Origin: Leptodactylus fallax
Taxonomy: Eukaryota > Chordata > Amphibia > Anura > Leptodactylidae
DNA: 64,000 bases
Reading direction: 5' to 3'
Assembly (NCBI GenBank): GCA_947044405.1
Contig: CAMRHE010000068.1
Location: 1,056,001-1,120,000, forward strand
Shown here: piece by piece, positions 1 through 12,944 of the stretch
How positions within the stretch are numbered: position 1 is the first letter of the stretch
Layout of the letters: every line of letters starts with the position of its first letter
Translations under genes and position numbers: made by a program
The notes under the pieces: model-generated
The model's input: only the letters and a program-made list of their open reading frames with translations
The model's database searches: none
What the model was told of the DNA's origin: nothing

Positions 1-405
1 GCTGTTCTCCATTTACTTACACTGCTTGTCTATACTATGTGTGTGCTGTTTGCAGAATCTCCAGTGTATCCTATATGATATAGTTTCACACTGCACTCAC
101 CGGACTCACACTGCCTGTCTTTACGGTTTGTGCTGTGTGCAGAACCTCCATTGTATTCTGAGGTCTAGCTTAGCACTTCTCTCTACTGACTTTCACTGCT
201 GTTCTGTACTATGTGTGTTCTGTGTGCAGAATCTCCTGTGTATCTTATGAAAAGTGGCTTGGCCCTGTGTTCTACTGACTCCCACTGCAATTCTTTATTG
301 TTTGGGTGTTCTGTGTGCAGAACCTACAGTGTTTTTATGAGATGTAGCTTCACACTGTTGTTCCTGCCTCCTGCTTGTAAGAGCTGACAGGGAGAAACAT
401 CAAAA
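1..405 (+). repeat. ~87-bp minisatellite plus flank, copy 1 (cut by window start)
   Basis: Four degenerate copies of a ~87-bp unit are visible through the recurring phrase GCAGAAYCTCCAGTGTAT near 53, 140, 226 and 317. Each copy is followed by a variant of TATGATATAGCTTCACACTG. The last copy runs into a short flank (about 363-405) containing CTTGTAAGAGCTGACAGGGA. The same unit and a very similar flank occur in reverse orientation at 39,824-40,737, so this looks like a dispersed element that carries its own tandem array. The left end lies outside the window. Short open frames here are incidental. Confidence 0.8.
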
Positions 406-423
406 CGAAGATGTCACGAGTTA

Positions 424-733
424 TAATGTAGGGTACTATAGAATTGTATTATGGCGCTGTCGAGCCTGGCCATGCTGGGGGTTGTAGTGTAGGTTACTAT
501 ATAATTGTATTATGGCGGTGTCGAGCCTGGCCATGCTGGGAGTCGTAGTGTAGGTTACTATAGAATTGTATTATGGCGGTGTCGAGCCTGGCCATGCTGG
601 GAGTCGTAGTGTAGGTTACTATAGAATTGTATTATGGCGGTGTTGAGCCTGGCCATGCTGGGGGTTGTAGTGTAGGGTACTATAGAATTGTATTATGGCG
701 GTGTCGAGCCTGGCCATGCTGGGGGTTGTAGTG
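424..733 (-). repeat. 61-bp minisatellite, five copies
   Basis: Five copies of a 61-bp unit are anchored by CATGCTGGGRGTYGTAGTGT at 471, 532, 593, 654 and 715. Copies differ at only a few positions. Read on the minus strand, each unit contains ACTACAACCCCCAGCATGG, then a stretch with CCATAATACAATTCTATAGT. The second stretch closely matches the 72-bp unit at about 23,780-23,965 on the plus strand, so the two arrays belong to one family with different unit lengths. Confidence 0.92.
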
Positions 734-2536
734 TTTCACATATGTAGTATAATGGTGATGTCCCGCGGTCAGAGCTTGTAGCAGCCGTGTTCTGTGTCTG
801 TATACCTTCCCGATGTAATAGATTCATCCGCTCAGCAGAAAATATTCCCGTACATTACAATATTGGCAGCCATTCAGAGTCTATGTAGTTAGTGTCTGCG
901 GGCCGTTTCATCTGTGTTTTAGCTGGATAATGTTAGTGAAATGACCAGCGATTTAGAGAATTATCCGCGCATTTTAAAAGCAAATTACAGGTTAGAAAAT
1001 GCAAAATGCATCAGAATACATCCCCTTATTATGTCTACAGCAATCTCATAGAAACAACTGGAGGTCACTGAGTGAGAACGGAGAAGGGAATAACAAAAGC
1101 CAATTGTGATGGCCACCGGCGGAAATCATAATGTTCCCGGTACCATTTCCCTTCTGCTACAAACAAATTACCTATTGCATGGCGGACTGGGCTGAAGGTA
1201 CAGTTTAGGGTCATAGGGGGTCTTATTGTGTTTTTACCATAGACTGGGTGTTGGGTATGAATAAGGGGCTCGTAATTCACTTGCTATCATACTGATACCA
1301 GGTTACAATGCCAATTCCCAGTGGCAAGGCACACTGGGAGAAGCCGTAGAGGCGAGATACCGAGCCATGTATGATCTATGACGTCACAGGGCAGTTTTGA
1401 TGCTGTTTTATATACAGGATCATTGAGGGTCCCAGCGGTCAGACCTGCACCGATCAGCAGCTTTTCCCGCATCTTCTAACAGTCTATCGGTTGCGTCCAT
1501 AAGATTAGATAACGCTGGCTGCTTAGCATTATCGGTAAGTGCGCCCCATATAGTACTGACACCCCATTGCCTCCCAACATCACACGACCCAGCGGCAACC
1601 TGCAAAAAAAAAAAAATACTAAGCCTGAGATGTTAGTTGATATCTCACCGTGTGAAGAGTCCTCATCGCCTTGCGCTAAAATCCAAAGCAATTCACTGAA
1701 AAGTAAATCAAATTTACAACACTTGGATCATCTGCAAAAGTTGACACTTAAAGGCAATGATTTTCCAACCATTGGCAGGGTTTATATAGGAAAGCAGAGG
1801 AATTGGACAAAGATTTCCAGAAAACTTGCATAGTCCGTAACCTTTCAACAAACTGTGCAGGAATCAATAGTACAAGTGAATATAACAAACTTTGTAATAT
1901 ATCTTACAAGAGAAAAATGCTTCTTTCTCCACTTATCACACTCTTTTTCTGCACATCTCTGACATTCACTCTGAAATCTCTGCTGTGCCTGCTTTGCTAG
2001 TAGAGCAAGATGGACTGTGGCTCACTGATGTATCAGATTATGGCTTACACTAAAAGTCTATGGAGAGGGAGCAGGAGCTGAGTAAGAGAGAGACATAGCC
2101 ACAGACAGAGGCTGCTGCAGCTAATAGGGAGTTTCCATCTCACCCCAAGTTCTTTATTTGCATTGATACAAATTAGGATTTCTCTATAATGTCCTATATG
2201 ATCCTACTGGTGCAGGAAGAAAAAGTTATGGAGCAGATTCTCCTCTCCTTTCTGTGCGCGGTGTATTGCAGACATCCTAGCAACTAGTCTATATCCACCA
2301 GCTCAGGGAGAACTGAGAATTAGAGATAGAGACGGCAGAGGGGAAACCCGCTAAAATCCGAGTCCTATAAAGGCCAGCCATAGTGTTACTCCTAGTAGAG
2401 CCTGCTCATAATAGATGCTACGGATAAGGCTGGAGGGTAACTTGAGCTTCCCAGGGAGCTGTCCAGCATTTCAGGAACCTAAATAGATGCAGTAAGTCTG
2501 TGGATGAGAAGTAGTGGCAGCTGCAATGAATAGGAG
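734..2536. other. No gene recognised
   Basis: This stretch has no recognisable exon, RNA gene or clear tandem repeat. It holds a 13-base A run near 1,604 and purine-rich tracts near 2,060-2,110 and 2,320-2,345. The short open frames here have no recognisable motif. Confidence 0.5.
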
Positions 2537-2724
2537 TTAAAGGGGTTGTATAAGACTTTATTGAAGAAACAGCGCCACACCTGCCTATAGGTTGTGTCTG
2601 GTATTGCACCTCAGCTCCATTGAAGTGGATAGAGCTGAGTTGCCTCAGCCGATACAGCCTGTGGACAGGTGTGGCATCTTTTGGAAAAGCCGTCATGTTT
2701 TTCTAATCATTTACAACCCCTTAA
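2537..2724. mobile_element. Palindromic MITE with TTAA ends
   Basis: The element is bounded by TTAA at both ends and by inverted termini AGGGGTTGTA and TACAACCCCT. The interior is itself close to palindromic: CCACACCTG near 2,576 pairs with CAGGTGTGG near 2,664, and the centre carries GCTCCATTGAAGTGG. TTAA target duplication is known for piggyBac-type elements, so a non-autonomous piggyBac-like origin is an inference. Related members occur at about 12.95, 17.2, 30.5, 51.5, 59.0 and 63.9 kb. They share a core like CAGCTCAGTCCCATTCAAGT. Confidence 0.7.
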
Positions 2725-3631
2725 AACCCCATTCATTGCAGCTGCCATAAAGTGAGCTCATCCCGCTGCACTCTCTATATAAGCCATAATAAACAACAGT
2801 GGGACCGCTGCAGTTAGTCACCGCTCTAGACTGCTAATAGTGGTGACTGTATGCAGCGGTCCTGTCGATGTGACATCACCACTGCAGTCGGTGGTGATGG
2901 CCGGCCTGAAAGTATGAATGCATTTTATTTTCTAGACCCTCCCCTGTTGACTACATTTAGTTTTATGTTTCAGGACAAGCCCTTTAAGCTCCCCCGTTTA
3001 GATCACCCCGCACCAGTCTATGGTGAACTGCAGAAATCAGGAAATGTCATGTTACAAGCTATACATGTAATCCTGACAGTAATAACCTATCATTACGCCA
3101 CCTTACTCCGCACACATTGCTCCACACTCCTATGGACCAATTACTTGTTGCAGCGGTAACATTTCGGCTCTGCTCGCCTGATGGCGTCTCAGATGTCTTC
3201 CTCCGATGGGTCTACATTGGCCTCTGTTGTTATTATTTTTGCAGGGTTTCTTGCCTCGGTTAATATGGCGGCCCCGTAATCAGGTGCAATCACAGCGTCT
3301 TCACATATAATTGGAGAAGCGACTCTGCAGGTGCGCCATGAATTGAATATTTCTTTGGAGTTTGTTAGCAGATCTGTGAGAGTTGTCAGTTCTGCTTGAA
3401 TGGCTGCTCGAGGCGTGATTCTGTCCCACAAGGATTAATCCTGTTTAGGAGATGTCTAGAAGTGGCTTTCAATGGGTCTTAAATGCGTCTCTTGATCGCA
3501 CTCCCTCTGAGAGCGGCTAGCTGATTAAAAATGTGATGGTTCTTAAAGTGCACCTGCCACGCACAGGAAGCCGCCATTTTGTGGGGTGTATCACTTCGAA
3601 AGAAGGGGGTTAACTATCAGTATATTTACAG
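2725..3631. other. No gene recognised
   Basis: There is no recognisable exon, RNA gene or tandem repeat here. The open frame at about 2,851-3,159 has no motif I recognise and no splice or codon evidence supporting it. Confidence 0.45.
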
Positions 3632-4527
3632 TAGTATAATACAGGATGTAACTCAGGATCAGTACAGGATAAGTAATGTAATGTATGTACACAGTGACTG
3701 CACCAGCAGAATAGTGAGTGCAGCTCTGGAGTATAATACAGGATGTAACTCAGGATCAGTACAGGATAAGTAATGTAATGTATGTACACAGTGACTGTAC
3801 CAGCAGAATAGTGAGCGCAGCTCTGGAGTATAATACAGGATGTAACTCAGGATCAGTACAGGATAAGTAATGTAATGTATGTACACAGTGACTGTACCAG
3901 CAGAATAGTGAGCGCAGCTCTGGAGTATAATACAGGATGTAACTCAGGATCAGTACAGGATAAGTAATGTAATGTATGTACACAGTGACTGTACCAGCAG
4001 AATAGTGAGCGCAGCTCTGGAGTATAATACAGGATGTAACTCAGGATCAGTACAGGATAAGTAATGTAATGTATGTACACAGTGACTGCACCAGCAGAAT
4101 AGTGAGTGCAGCTCTGGAGTATAATACAGGATGTAACTCAGGATCAGTACAGGATAAGTAATGTAATGTATGTACACAGTGACTGTACCAGCAGAATAGT
4201 GAGCGCAGCTCTGGAGTATAATACAGGATGTAACTCAGGATCAGTACAGGATAAGTAATGTAATGTATGTACACAGTGACTGTACCAGCAGAATAGTGAG
4301 TGCAGCTCTGGAGTATAATACAGGCTGTAACTCAGGATCAGTACAGGATAAGTAATGTAATGTATGTACACAGTGACTGCACCAGCAGAATAGTGAGTGC
4401 AGCTCTGGAGTATAATACAGGATGTAACTCAGGATCAGTACAGGATAAGTAATGTAATGTATGTACACAGTGACTGCACCAGCAGAATAGTGAGTGCAGC
4501 TCTGGAGTATAATACAGGATGTAACTC
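3632..4527 (+). repeat. 97-bp minisatellite array A, about 9 copies
   Basis: A 97-bp unit is repeated with high identity. Each copy contains GTACAGGATAAGTAATGTAA, then ACACAGTGACTGYACCAGCA, then a GTATAATACAGGATGTAACT phrase. Main variants are single-base C/T changes at GACTGCACC/GACTGTACC and GAGTGCAG/GAGCGCAG. Because 97 leaves remainder 1 on division by 3, the same open reading recurs shifted every 97 bp on the minus strand. It is not a gene. The same unit recurs at 15,837-16,407 in this orientation and at 44,125-46,853 inverted. Confidence 0.97.
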
Positions 4528-6794
4528 CGTCCGAAATCTGCCTCCCATTGTTTTCAGCGGAAGGCAGTGATGGCAGCAGTAAGCGGAAAAAGTAAGCCCT
4601 GCATCAGTATCCTGATGTGACTAGACCATGGCCGAATATATGATGGCGGAAAATTAAGAGGAACTTCACTTCATTTTACGTGGCCGTTATAACAAAGCTG
4701 CAGCGTCTGCACACGTATGTAGTTGCCGTGTTCCCGGGGTGTACACTTAATGCTCTCCTGGTACACGGTATAACAGGATCTTCTCTCTCTAGAGCCTTTG
4801 GTTTACTAAATAAGCTTATTGTGAAAATCATCCCCTCTTATGAAATGACAATAATTTTCTATAGATCTATTGATGTGCGGCTATCCTGGGTAAAGACCGC
4901 TCTGATAATTTCAGAGAGAAGCCATTAGACTACAATTTCCCCTGTAAATGAAGGAGCAATTATTCCTAGATGGGTTTCTTTTTTATGTGTCAAACAAAGA
5001 CCGTACAAATTCTAGGAAAAAAAAAAATATAATAAATTGTGCTTTTTTTTTTTTTTCTACATAAAAACTTTTGCTGCTACAAACTGCAGTGAGGAATTAT
5101 AGGCTGAAATAAGATATCGGTATTTTCCCATTCCCATTTATTTTAATGGGTTTTATAGATTTTTTTTGTCATATTTATTTTGCAGCCTTGAATAATGCGA
5201 TTGTGACATCATTCTGAGTCAGACCCGTCACAGCAAAAGCAATTCTCAGATATCGTATTATTTGTCGCCATGTTTGACTCTCGTAACGTCTATTCCATCA
5301 GGCTCGAGGGACGATAGATAGCGGAGCATGCGATGCTATTCTTGCTGTTGCAACACCATTGTAGGCCAGTGAGGACGGCAGGGGTTGTTTGGGATATGGT
5401 GTGCAGTATTTTTTACACCCCTATGAACCTCCATTTGCAAAGTACATTGTTGGAAGAACCAGTTCAGGCCCAGAGACTTAACTTGAAGCTCCGGATTTTG
5501 CAATAGGGCCCCAAGATCTAACTTGTGCCCTTTAAAATATTGGTCTATATTATGAGTCAGGGAGACCTTTGCACGTTGCACCCCCTATAGCCATATTGTT
5601 CCAGGGCTATTTAACTCCCAGAAATCCCTTTTAATCCCTCTTGTCTACTCACCTGCTCTCGGGCTTGTGAAGAATATCGCCTTGCCAAGCCTCTCGGCGT
5701 ACCTGTGATCACCCTTCTAACCTTCCACTCACAGCCCGTGAGCAGACCGAGTTCATAGGATAGAATGAAAATTTAATAACCCAAGTGGGTCGGTACTAAT
5801 TAATAGCATATACAGAAATATACAATATTAATATGATCAAGCATAAACATACGAGCAAAAGTGCGATGATACAGCACATTAAACAAAAATGGGAATAAAG
5901 TATAGAATAATACCTCAGCTAAGTCTCTTAGCTGTCTCTCTTTCAGGCTCCACACAAAGACAAAGAAAACTCACCCCCACCTCAGTGTGAGACCCTCCTG
6001 AGCTCCACCCTTCACCCCCCTTTTGGACATCTGGGATATCACACTGACGATGGTATGCACATAAAACCATTGGAGCGAATTGACCACCAATGTAAACACA
6101 GCTCTACATTCCTACAGATATGTGAGACTGATACGAATGAGGAATGATACATGTCCAAGAAAGATACATAAATTGAGGGTCTCATCATCACAGGGCTGTA
6201 GGCCATAAATCCCTAGGATAGGACCTGAGAGGTATCCCCAGATATTTATCCTCCAGAACAATGCTGAACTTAGAGACCCCCCAGCAAAACCTTCTGCCAT
6301 CTAACATCCCCCATGATGTCTTCCACGCACCAGATTGACCATTGATTTGATCAGTTTCCGCCTTATACCAGAATCTTTTGCAGCTATGTTGCGGTGTTAC
6401 TATACTGTACACTGCTGCGTCTCTTCAGTCTACGACCACCTCATTTGCTGCACTTACGTTAATTACCATCCTCATGTTCCTTATTTGTAGGACTTGATGT
6501 GGCGTCGCACAGCAGCGGTGCTGTTCCCCTGTGATGTTACACTTATTGTCATGCACGGTGTTTCTCTTGGAATCATTCTCTTAGCTTCTGCCTCTTTTTC
6601 GATGCCTTTTGCATTTGATAATATTTGCTCTGTATTCACTTCAAAGCCAAAGCCCAAAAAAAACATAGAATATATAAAAAAAAAAAAATCACCATAGTAA
6701 AGGCTGTACTGTAGTGCGATGTTGATTTTAGAACTCCTGTCCTAAAATTCTCTGTGCTGAATAGTAACCCAGCGTAGATATGGATATAATAAGG
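4528..6794. other. No gene recognised
   Basis: This is mostly non-repetitive sequence with A/T homopolymer runs near 5,018-5,056 and 6,678-6,690. The block at about 5,640-6,110 has an AT-rich centre (5,765-5,920) between more GC-rich sides. It could be part of a dispersed element, but I see no terminal repeats. No exon or RNA gene is supported. Confidence 0.45.
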
Positions 6795-7090
6795 TTTATC
6801 CCACATAGTATAATGCTCATCAGTGGCCCCTCCACATACTATAATGCTCCCCAGTGGTCACCACACACTTTTGCTATGGCATATTAGAGTATAATGCTTT
6901 TACAACCCCTGAGCCCCAGCGATCTCCACATATGGTACAATGTTCCCCAGTGGCCCTCATGCAATAAAATTCTCTTCATTAAGCCCTACTTAATATAATG
7001 CTCCCCAGTTGTCCCCACGTACAATATAATGATCACCAGTGGTCCTCCATGCACAGTATATTACTCCCTAGTGGCCCACACACACAGTAT
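6795..7090 (+). repeat. Decayed edge of the ~31-bp array
   Basis: Degenerate copies of the neighbouring array unit are present, with phrases such as ACATAGTATAATGCTCATCA and ACATACTATAATGCTCCCCA spaced irregularly. Divergence is far higher than in the adjacent array. This is the expected pattern at the edge of an array that has been homogenised in its middle. Confidence 0.8.
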
Positions 7091-10000
7091 AATTCTCCCT
7101 AGTAGCCCTCACACAGTATAATGCTCCCCAGTAGCCCCCCCACACAGTGTAATGCTCTTCAGTAGCCCCACACACAGTATAATGCTCTACAGTGGCTCCT
7201 GCATACAATATAATACTCCCCAGTAGCCCCCACACACAGTATAATGCTCTTCAGTAGCCCCACACACAGTATAATGCTCCCTAGTAGCCCCCACACACAG
7301 TATAATGCTCCCCAGTAGCCCCCCCACACAGTGTAATGCTCTTCAGTAGCCCCACACACAGTATAATGCTCTCCAGTAGCCCCCACACACAGTATAATGC
7401 TCTTCAGTAGCCCCCCCACACAGTATAATGCTCTCCAGTAGCCCCCCATACAGTGTAATGCTCTTCAGTAGCCCCACACACAGTTTAATGTTCCACAGTA
7501 GCCCCCACACACAGTATAATGCTCTCCAGTAGCCCCCCACACACAGTATAATGCTCTCCAGTAGCCCCCACACACAGTATAATGCTCTTCAGTAGCCCCC
7601 ACACACAGTATAATGCTCTCCAGTAGCCCCCCCCACACAGTGTAATGCTCTTCAGTAGCCCTACACACAGTATAATGTTCCACAGTAGCCCCACACACAG
7701 TATAATGTTCCACAGTAGCCCCCCCACACAGTGTAATGCTCTTCAGTAGCCCCACACACAGTATAATGTTCCACAGTAGCCCCACACACAGTATAATGTT
7801 CCACAGTAGCCCCCACACACAGTATAATGTTCCACAGTAGCCCCCACACACAGTATAATGTTCCACAGTAGCCCCCCACACACAGTATAATGTTTCACAG
7901 TAGCCCCACACACAGTATAATGTTCCACAGTAGCCCCCCACACACAGTATAATGTTTCACAGTAGCCCCCCACACACAGTATAATGTTCCACAGTAGCCC
8001 CCCACACACAGTATAATGTTCCACAGTAGCCCCCCACACACAGTATAATGTTCCACAGTAGCCCCCCACACACACAGTATAATGTTCCACAGTAGCCCCC
8101 CACACACACAGTATAATGTTCCACAGTAGCCCCCCACACACAGTATAATGTTCCACAGTAGCCCCCCACACACAGTATAATGTTCCACAGTAGCCCCCAC
8201 ACACAGTATAATGTTCCACAGTAGCCCCACACACAGTATAATGCTCCCTAGTAGCCCCCCCACACACAGTATAATGTTCCACAGTAGCCCCACACACAGT
8301 ATAATGTTCCACAGTAGCCCCACACACAGTATAATGTTCCACAGTAGCCCCACACACAGTATAATGTTCCACAGTAGCCCCACACACAGTATAATGTTCC
8401 ACAGTAGCCCCACACACAGTATAATGTTCCACAGTAGCCCCCACACACAGTATAATGCTCCCTAGTAGCCCCCACACACAGTATAATGCTCCACAGTAGC
8501 CCCCACACACAGTATAATGCTCCCTAGTAGCCCCCCACACACACAGTATAATGTTCCACAGTAGCCCCCCCACACAGTATAATGCTCCCTAGTAGCCCCC
8601 ACACACAGTATAATGCTCCACAGTAGCCCCCACACACAGTATAATGCTCCCTAGTAGCCCCCCCACACACAGTATAATGCTCCACAGTAGCCCCCACACA
8701 CAGTATAATGCTCCCTAGTAGCCCCCCACACACACAGTATAATGTTCCACAGTAGCCCCACACACAGTATAATGCTCCCTAGTAGCCCCCCACACAGTAT
8801 AATGTTCCACAGTAGCCCCCCACACACAGTATAATGCTCCCCAGTAGCCCCCCCCACACAGTGTAATGCTCTTCAGTAGCCCCACACACAGTATAATGCT
8901 CTCCAGTAGCCCCCACACACAGTATAATGCTCTTCAGTAGCCCCCTCACACAGTATAATGCTCTCCAGTAGCCCCCCATACAGTGTAATGCTCTTCAGTA
9001 GCCCCACACACAGTTTAATGTTCCACAGTAGCCCCCACACACAGTATAATGCTCTCCAGTAGCCCCCCACACACAGTATAATGCTCTCCAGTAGCCCCCA
9101 CACACAGTATAATGCTCTTCAGTAGCCCCCACACACAGTATAATGCTCTCCAGTAGCCCCCCACACAGTGTAATGCTCTTCAGTAGCCCTACACACAGTA
9201 TAATGTTCCACAGTAGCCCCACACACAGTATAATGTTCCACAGTAGCCCCCCCACACAGTGTAATGCTCTTCAGTAGCCCCACACACAGTATAATGTTCC
9301 ACAGTAGCCCCACACACAGTATAATGTTCCACAGTAGCCCCCACACACAGTATAATGTTCCACAGTAGCCCCCACACACAGTATAATGTTCCACAGTAGC
9401 CCCCCACACACAGTATAATGTTTCACAGTAGCCCCACACACAGTATAATGTTCCACAGTAGCCCCCCACACACAGTATAATGTTTCACAGTAGCCCCCCA
9501 CACACAGTATAATGTTCCACAGTAGCCCCCCACACACAGTATAATGTTCCACAGTAGCCCCCCACACACAGTATAATGTTCCACAGTAGCCCCCCACACA
9601 CACAGTATAATGTTCCACAGTAGCCCCCCACACACACAGTATAATGTTCCACAGTAGCTCCCCACACACAGTATAATGTTCCACAGTAGCCCCCACACAC
9701 AGTATAATGTTCCACAGTAGCCCCCCACACACAGTATAATGTTCCACAGTAGCCCCCACACACAGTATAATGTTCCACAGTAGCCCCCCACACACAGTAT
9801 AATATTCCACAGTAGCCCCCCACACACAGTATAATGTTCCACAGTAGCCCCCCACACACAGTATAATGTTCCACAGTAGCCCCCCACACACAGTATAATG
9901 TTCCACAGTAGCCCCCCACACACAGTATAAAGTTCCACAGTAGCCCCCACACACAGTATAATGTTCCACAGTAGCCCCACACACAGTATAATGCTCCCTA

Positions 10001-11325
10001 GTAGCCCCCCCACACACAGTATAATGTTCCACAGTAGCCCCACACACAGTATAATGTTCCACAGTAGCCCCACACACAGTATAATGTTCCACAGTAGCCC
10101 CACACACAGTATAATGTTCCACAGTAGCCCCACACACAGTATAATGTTCCACAGTAGCCCCACACACAGTATAATGTTCCACAGTAGCCCCCACACACAG
10201 TATAATGCTCCCTAGTAGCCCCCACACACAGTATAATGCTCCACAGTAGCCCCCACACACAGTATAATGCTCCCTAGTAGCCCCCCCACACACACAGTAT
10301 AATGTTCCACAGTAGCCCCCCCACACAGTATAATGCTCCCTAGTAGCCCCCACACACAGTATAATGCTCCACAGTAGCCCCCACACACAGTATAATGCTC
10401 CCTAGTAGCCCCCCCACACACAGTATAATGTTCCACAGTAGCCCCCACACACAGTATAATGCTCCCTAGTAGCCCCCCACACACACAGTATAATGTTCCA
10501 CAGTAGCCCCACACACAGTATAATGCTCCCTAGTAGCCCCCCACACAGTATAATGTTCCACAGTAGCCCCCCACACACAGTATAATGTTCCACAGTAGCC
10601 CCCCACACACAGTATAATGCTCCCTAGTAGCCCACACACACAGTATAATGCTCCCTAGTAGCCCCCACACACAGTATAATGCTCCCTAGTAGCCCCCCCC
10701 ACACACAGTATAATGTTCCACAGTAGCCCCACACACAGTATAATGTTCCACAGTAGCCCCCACACACAGTATAATGCTCCCTAGTAGCCCCCCCCACACA
10801 CAGTATAATGTTCCACAGTAGCCCCACACACAGTATAATGCTCCCTAGTAGCCCCCACACACAGTATAATGCTCCCTAGTAGCCCCCCACACAGTATAAT
10901 GTTCCACAGTAGCCCCCCACACACAGTATAATGTTCCACAGTAGCCCCACACACAGTATAATGTTCCACAGTAGCCCCACACACAGTATAATGTTCCACA
11001 GTAGCCCCCACACACAGTATAATGCTCTCCAGTAGCCCCCACACACAGTATAATGCTCTCCAGTAGCCCCCACACACAGTATAATGCTCTCCAGTAGCCC
11101 CACACACAGTATAATGCTCTCCAGTAGCCCCCACACACAGTATAATGCTCTCCAGTAGCCCCCACACACAGTATAATGCTCTCCAGTAGCCCCCCCACAC
11201 AGTATAATGTTCCACAGTAGCCCCTACACACAGTATAATGCTCTCCAGTAGCCCCACACACAGTATAATGCTCTCCAGTAGCCCCCACACACAGTATAAT
11301 GCTCTCCAGTAGCCCCATATATAAA
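7091..11325 (+). repeat. ~31-bp minisatellite, about 135 copies, with higher-order duplication
   Basis: The unit is close to CACACAGTATAATGTTCCAC followed by AGTAGCCCC. Unit length drifts through changes in the C run and the CA run. Four end variants (CCACAGTAG, CCCTAGTAG, TCCAGTAG, TTCAGTAG) occur in blocks rather than at random. A block at about 7,321-8,850 is repeated immediately downstream at about 8,851-10,600. The offset is 1,530 bp early in the block and 1,750 bp later, so the second copy gained about 220 bp. Long minus-strand open frames (up to about 370 codons) are products of the repeat, not genes. Confidence 0.97.
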
Positions 11326-11954
11326 CAATACTTTATAGTTGGGGGCCTGGTGTAGATCTTGCATTAGCGCTCAGGAGCTTTTTGTTACACCTCTGCTTAG
11401 CTTATGAACCCCCTCATTGTGGTTATGCTACAGAAAGCTGAAAATTTGCCCCTCTTCTATCTGTACTGTAATATAAAAGCTCTGGACATTGGTGACATTG
11501 ATGTGACCTTGTGCAGGCACACCTACAGCCGCTCCGCCTTTAGACATGGCGGTGTGTGCGGCGTACGAGCCGCATTTCTGCACATTTCCCGTTATACAAT
11601 GTTACTTTTTCGGTAAACACTCTGCAGATGTCAAGGATGAGTATTTGTTCAGATTGTGAACATAAATGTTACCTAGTGACAAGTCTCCCCCCTCCCCGTG
11701 CCTGACCATTAGTACATCTCTGTTGTCATGGGGATGTTTATGCCGAGGGTTTCATTGTAGCATCTTGATGTGAATCATAGTTTCTCAGAATAGGCGACTG
11801 TTACCTCACTGCAGTAAAACGGCGCACACGCACCCGCCCAGGGACAAGCCCTGCGCCTTCTTAACTGTCCAGTGATAGCAAATCGAGGGAATCACAAAAA
11901 ACATCCTATGTAGCTATTATTGGAAATGTTATTTGTAGGGTTTTACAAGGATGC
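11326..11954. other. No gene recognised
   Basis: Non-repetitive sequence without a recognisable exon, RNA gene or element end. Confidence 0.4.
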
Positions 11955-12360
11955 AAATCATATCCATGGCAGGGATTGCAGTAAAGCCCGGGTACCATAG
12001 GGATTGGCTTTGACTGGTCCATGACAGAGGTGTCAGTTGCATTAGGGCCTTAGTACCTTAGGGACGGGTTCATCTGGTCCTCAAGCAAGCAGATGAATTG
12101 TTTGGTGGGCTCCCAGTCCCCACCCTTTCAGCAGGGATGTTGGGATTGCAGATGTCGCAGTTGCGCTAGGGTCCTTGTACCAGAGTCGCAGGCTCGGACA
12201 GGTCCTCAGGGGTGCAGATGAATTCTTTGATGGATCCCCGAGTCAGGGTGAGCCCCCAATCCTTACTCATTGCATCACTTGTATCCTTGGCAGGGGTAGC
12301 AATTGCATTAGGAACCTGGTGCCACGGGGACAGGCTTGGACTGCTCCAAAGTCACTGTAC
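11955..12360 (+). repeat. Degenerate ~125-bp tandem repeat, about three copies
   Basis: Three diverged copies share the order GCAGTTGCATTAGGG, then a phrase like TACCTTAGGGAC, then GGTCCTCAGGGGTGCAGATG. They begin near 11,970, 12,030 and 12,150, with a partial copy near 12,290. They are too diverged for precise borders. No coding potential is evident. Confidence 0.5.
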
Positions 12361-12944
12361 TACATAAGCGTCATACAACATCCCAACAAGTCTGTACAGC
12401 CATATAATAAGCGTGGATTACATAACAGACGCCCCCAGTTCATTATTATATAGCTGTTGGCCGAGAGGCGCAGAGGCACGTCAGTCAGTTCCCTCCATTC
12501 CTGGGCCTTTTCCTTTGTCACTACAGGGGCCCCGATTGGCAATTGACATTTTGCAGCTGCCTAAGACCTATTCGGACTTCTCCACAGGGGTGCGGGTGAA
12601 TCACTTAGTGGGACCTCACACCGTACATGTGAGTACATGTTCCCGATCACAGAGCTAAGAAGGTTAGAGCCAGTCAGCAGACTACAGACGGGGCCCCAGG
12701 ACGGAAACAGTCAGGACCAGGCAGCAAGATACAACAAAATAAAAATTGTGTCCGTACACTTTTTGGAATGGAGGTCAGGTAATATTTGCAGGTACATTGG
12801 GGCCCCATAATGAATTTTACTGGTGGGCCCCTAGTTGTCCCAGTCTGACACTGCAACTGCAAAATATTCACATGAGAAGTAAATGTCACGTGGTTAGTAG
12901 AGGCCCTGATACAGTAGCTACAGGAGATTTCTGGGACTGAATTA
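12361..12944. other. No gene recognised
   Basis: Sequence with GGGGCCCC-rich fragments (near 12,528, 12,692 and 12,800) like those of dispersed repeats elsewhere in the window (32.2, 58.8 and 63.6 kb). No terminal repeats or exons can be defined. Confidence 0.4.

Noticed and set aside
9271..10386. Minus-strand open frame of about 370 codons
   Set aside because: It lies wholly within the ~31-bp array and reads as the repeat in shifting frames. It is not a gene.
7091..11325. CRISPR-like regular repeats
   Set aside because: Units are contiguous with no unique spacers, length drifts at homopolymer and CA runs, and the genome is vertebrate. It is a minisatellite.
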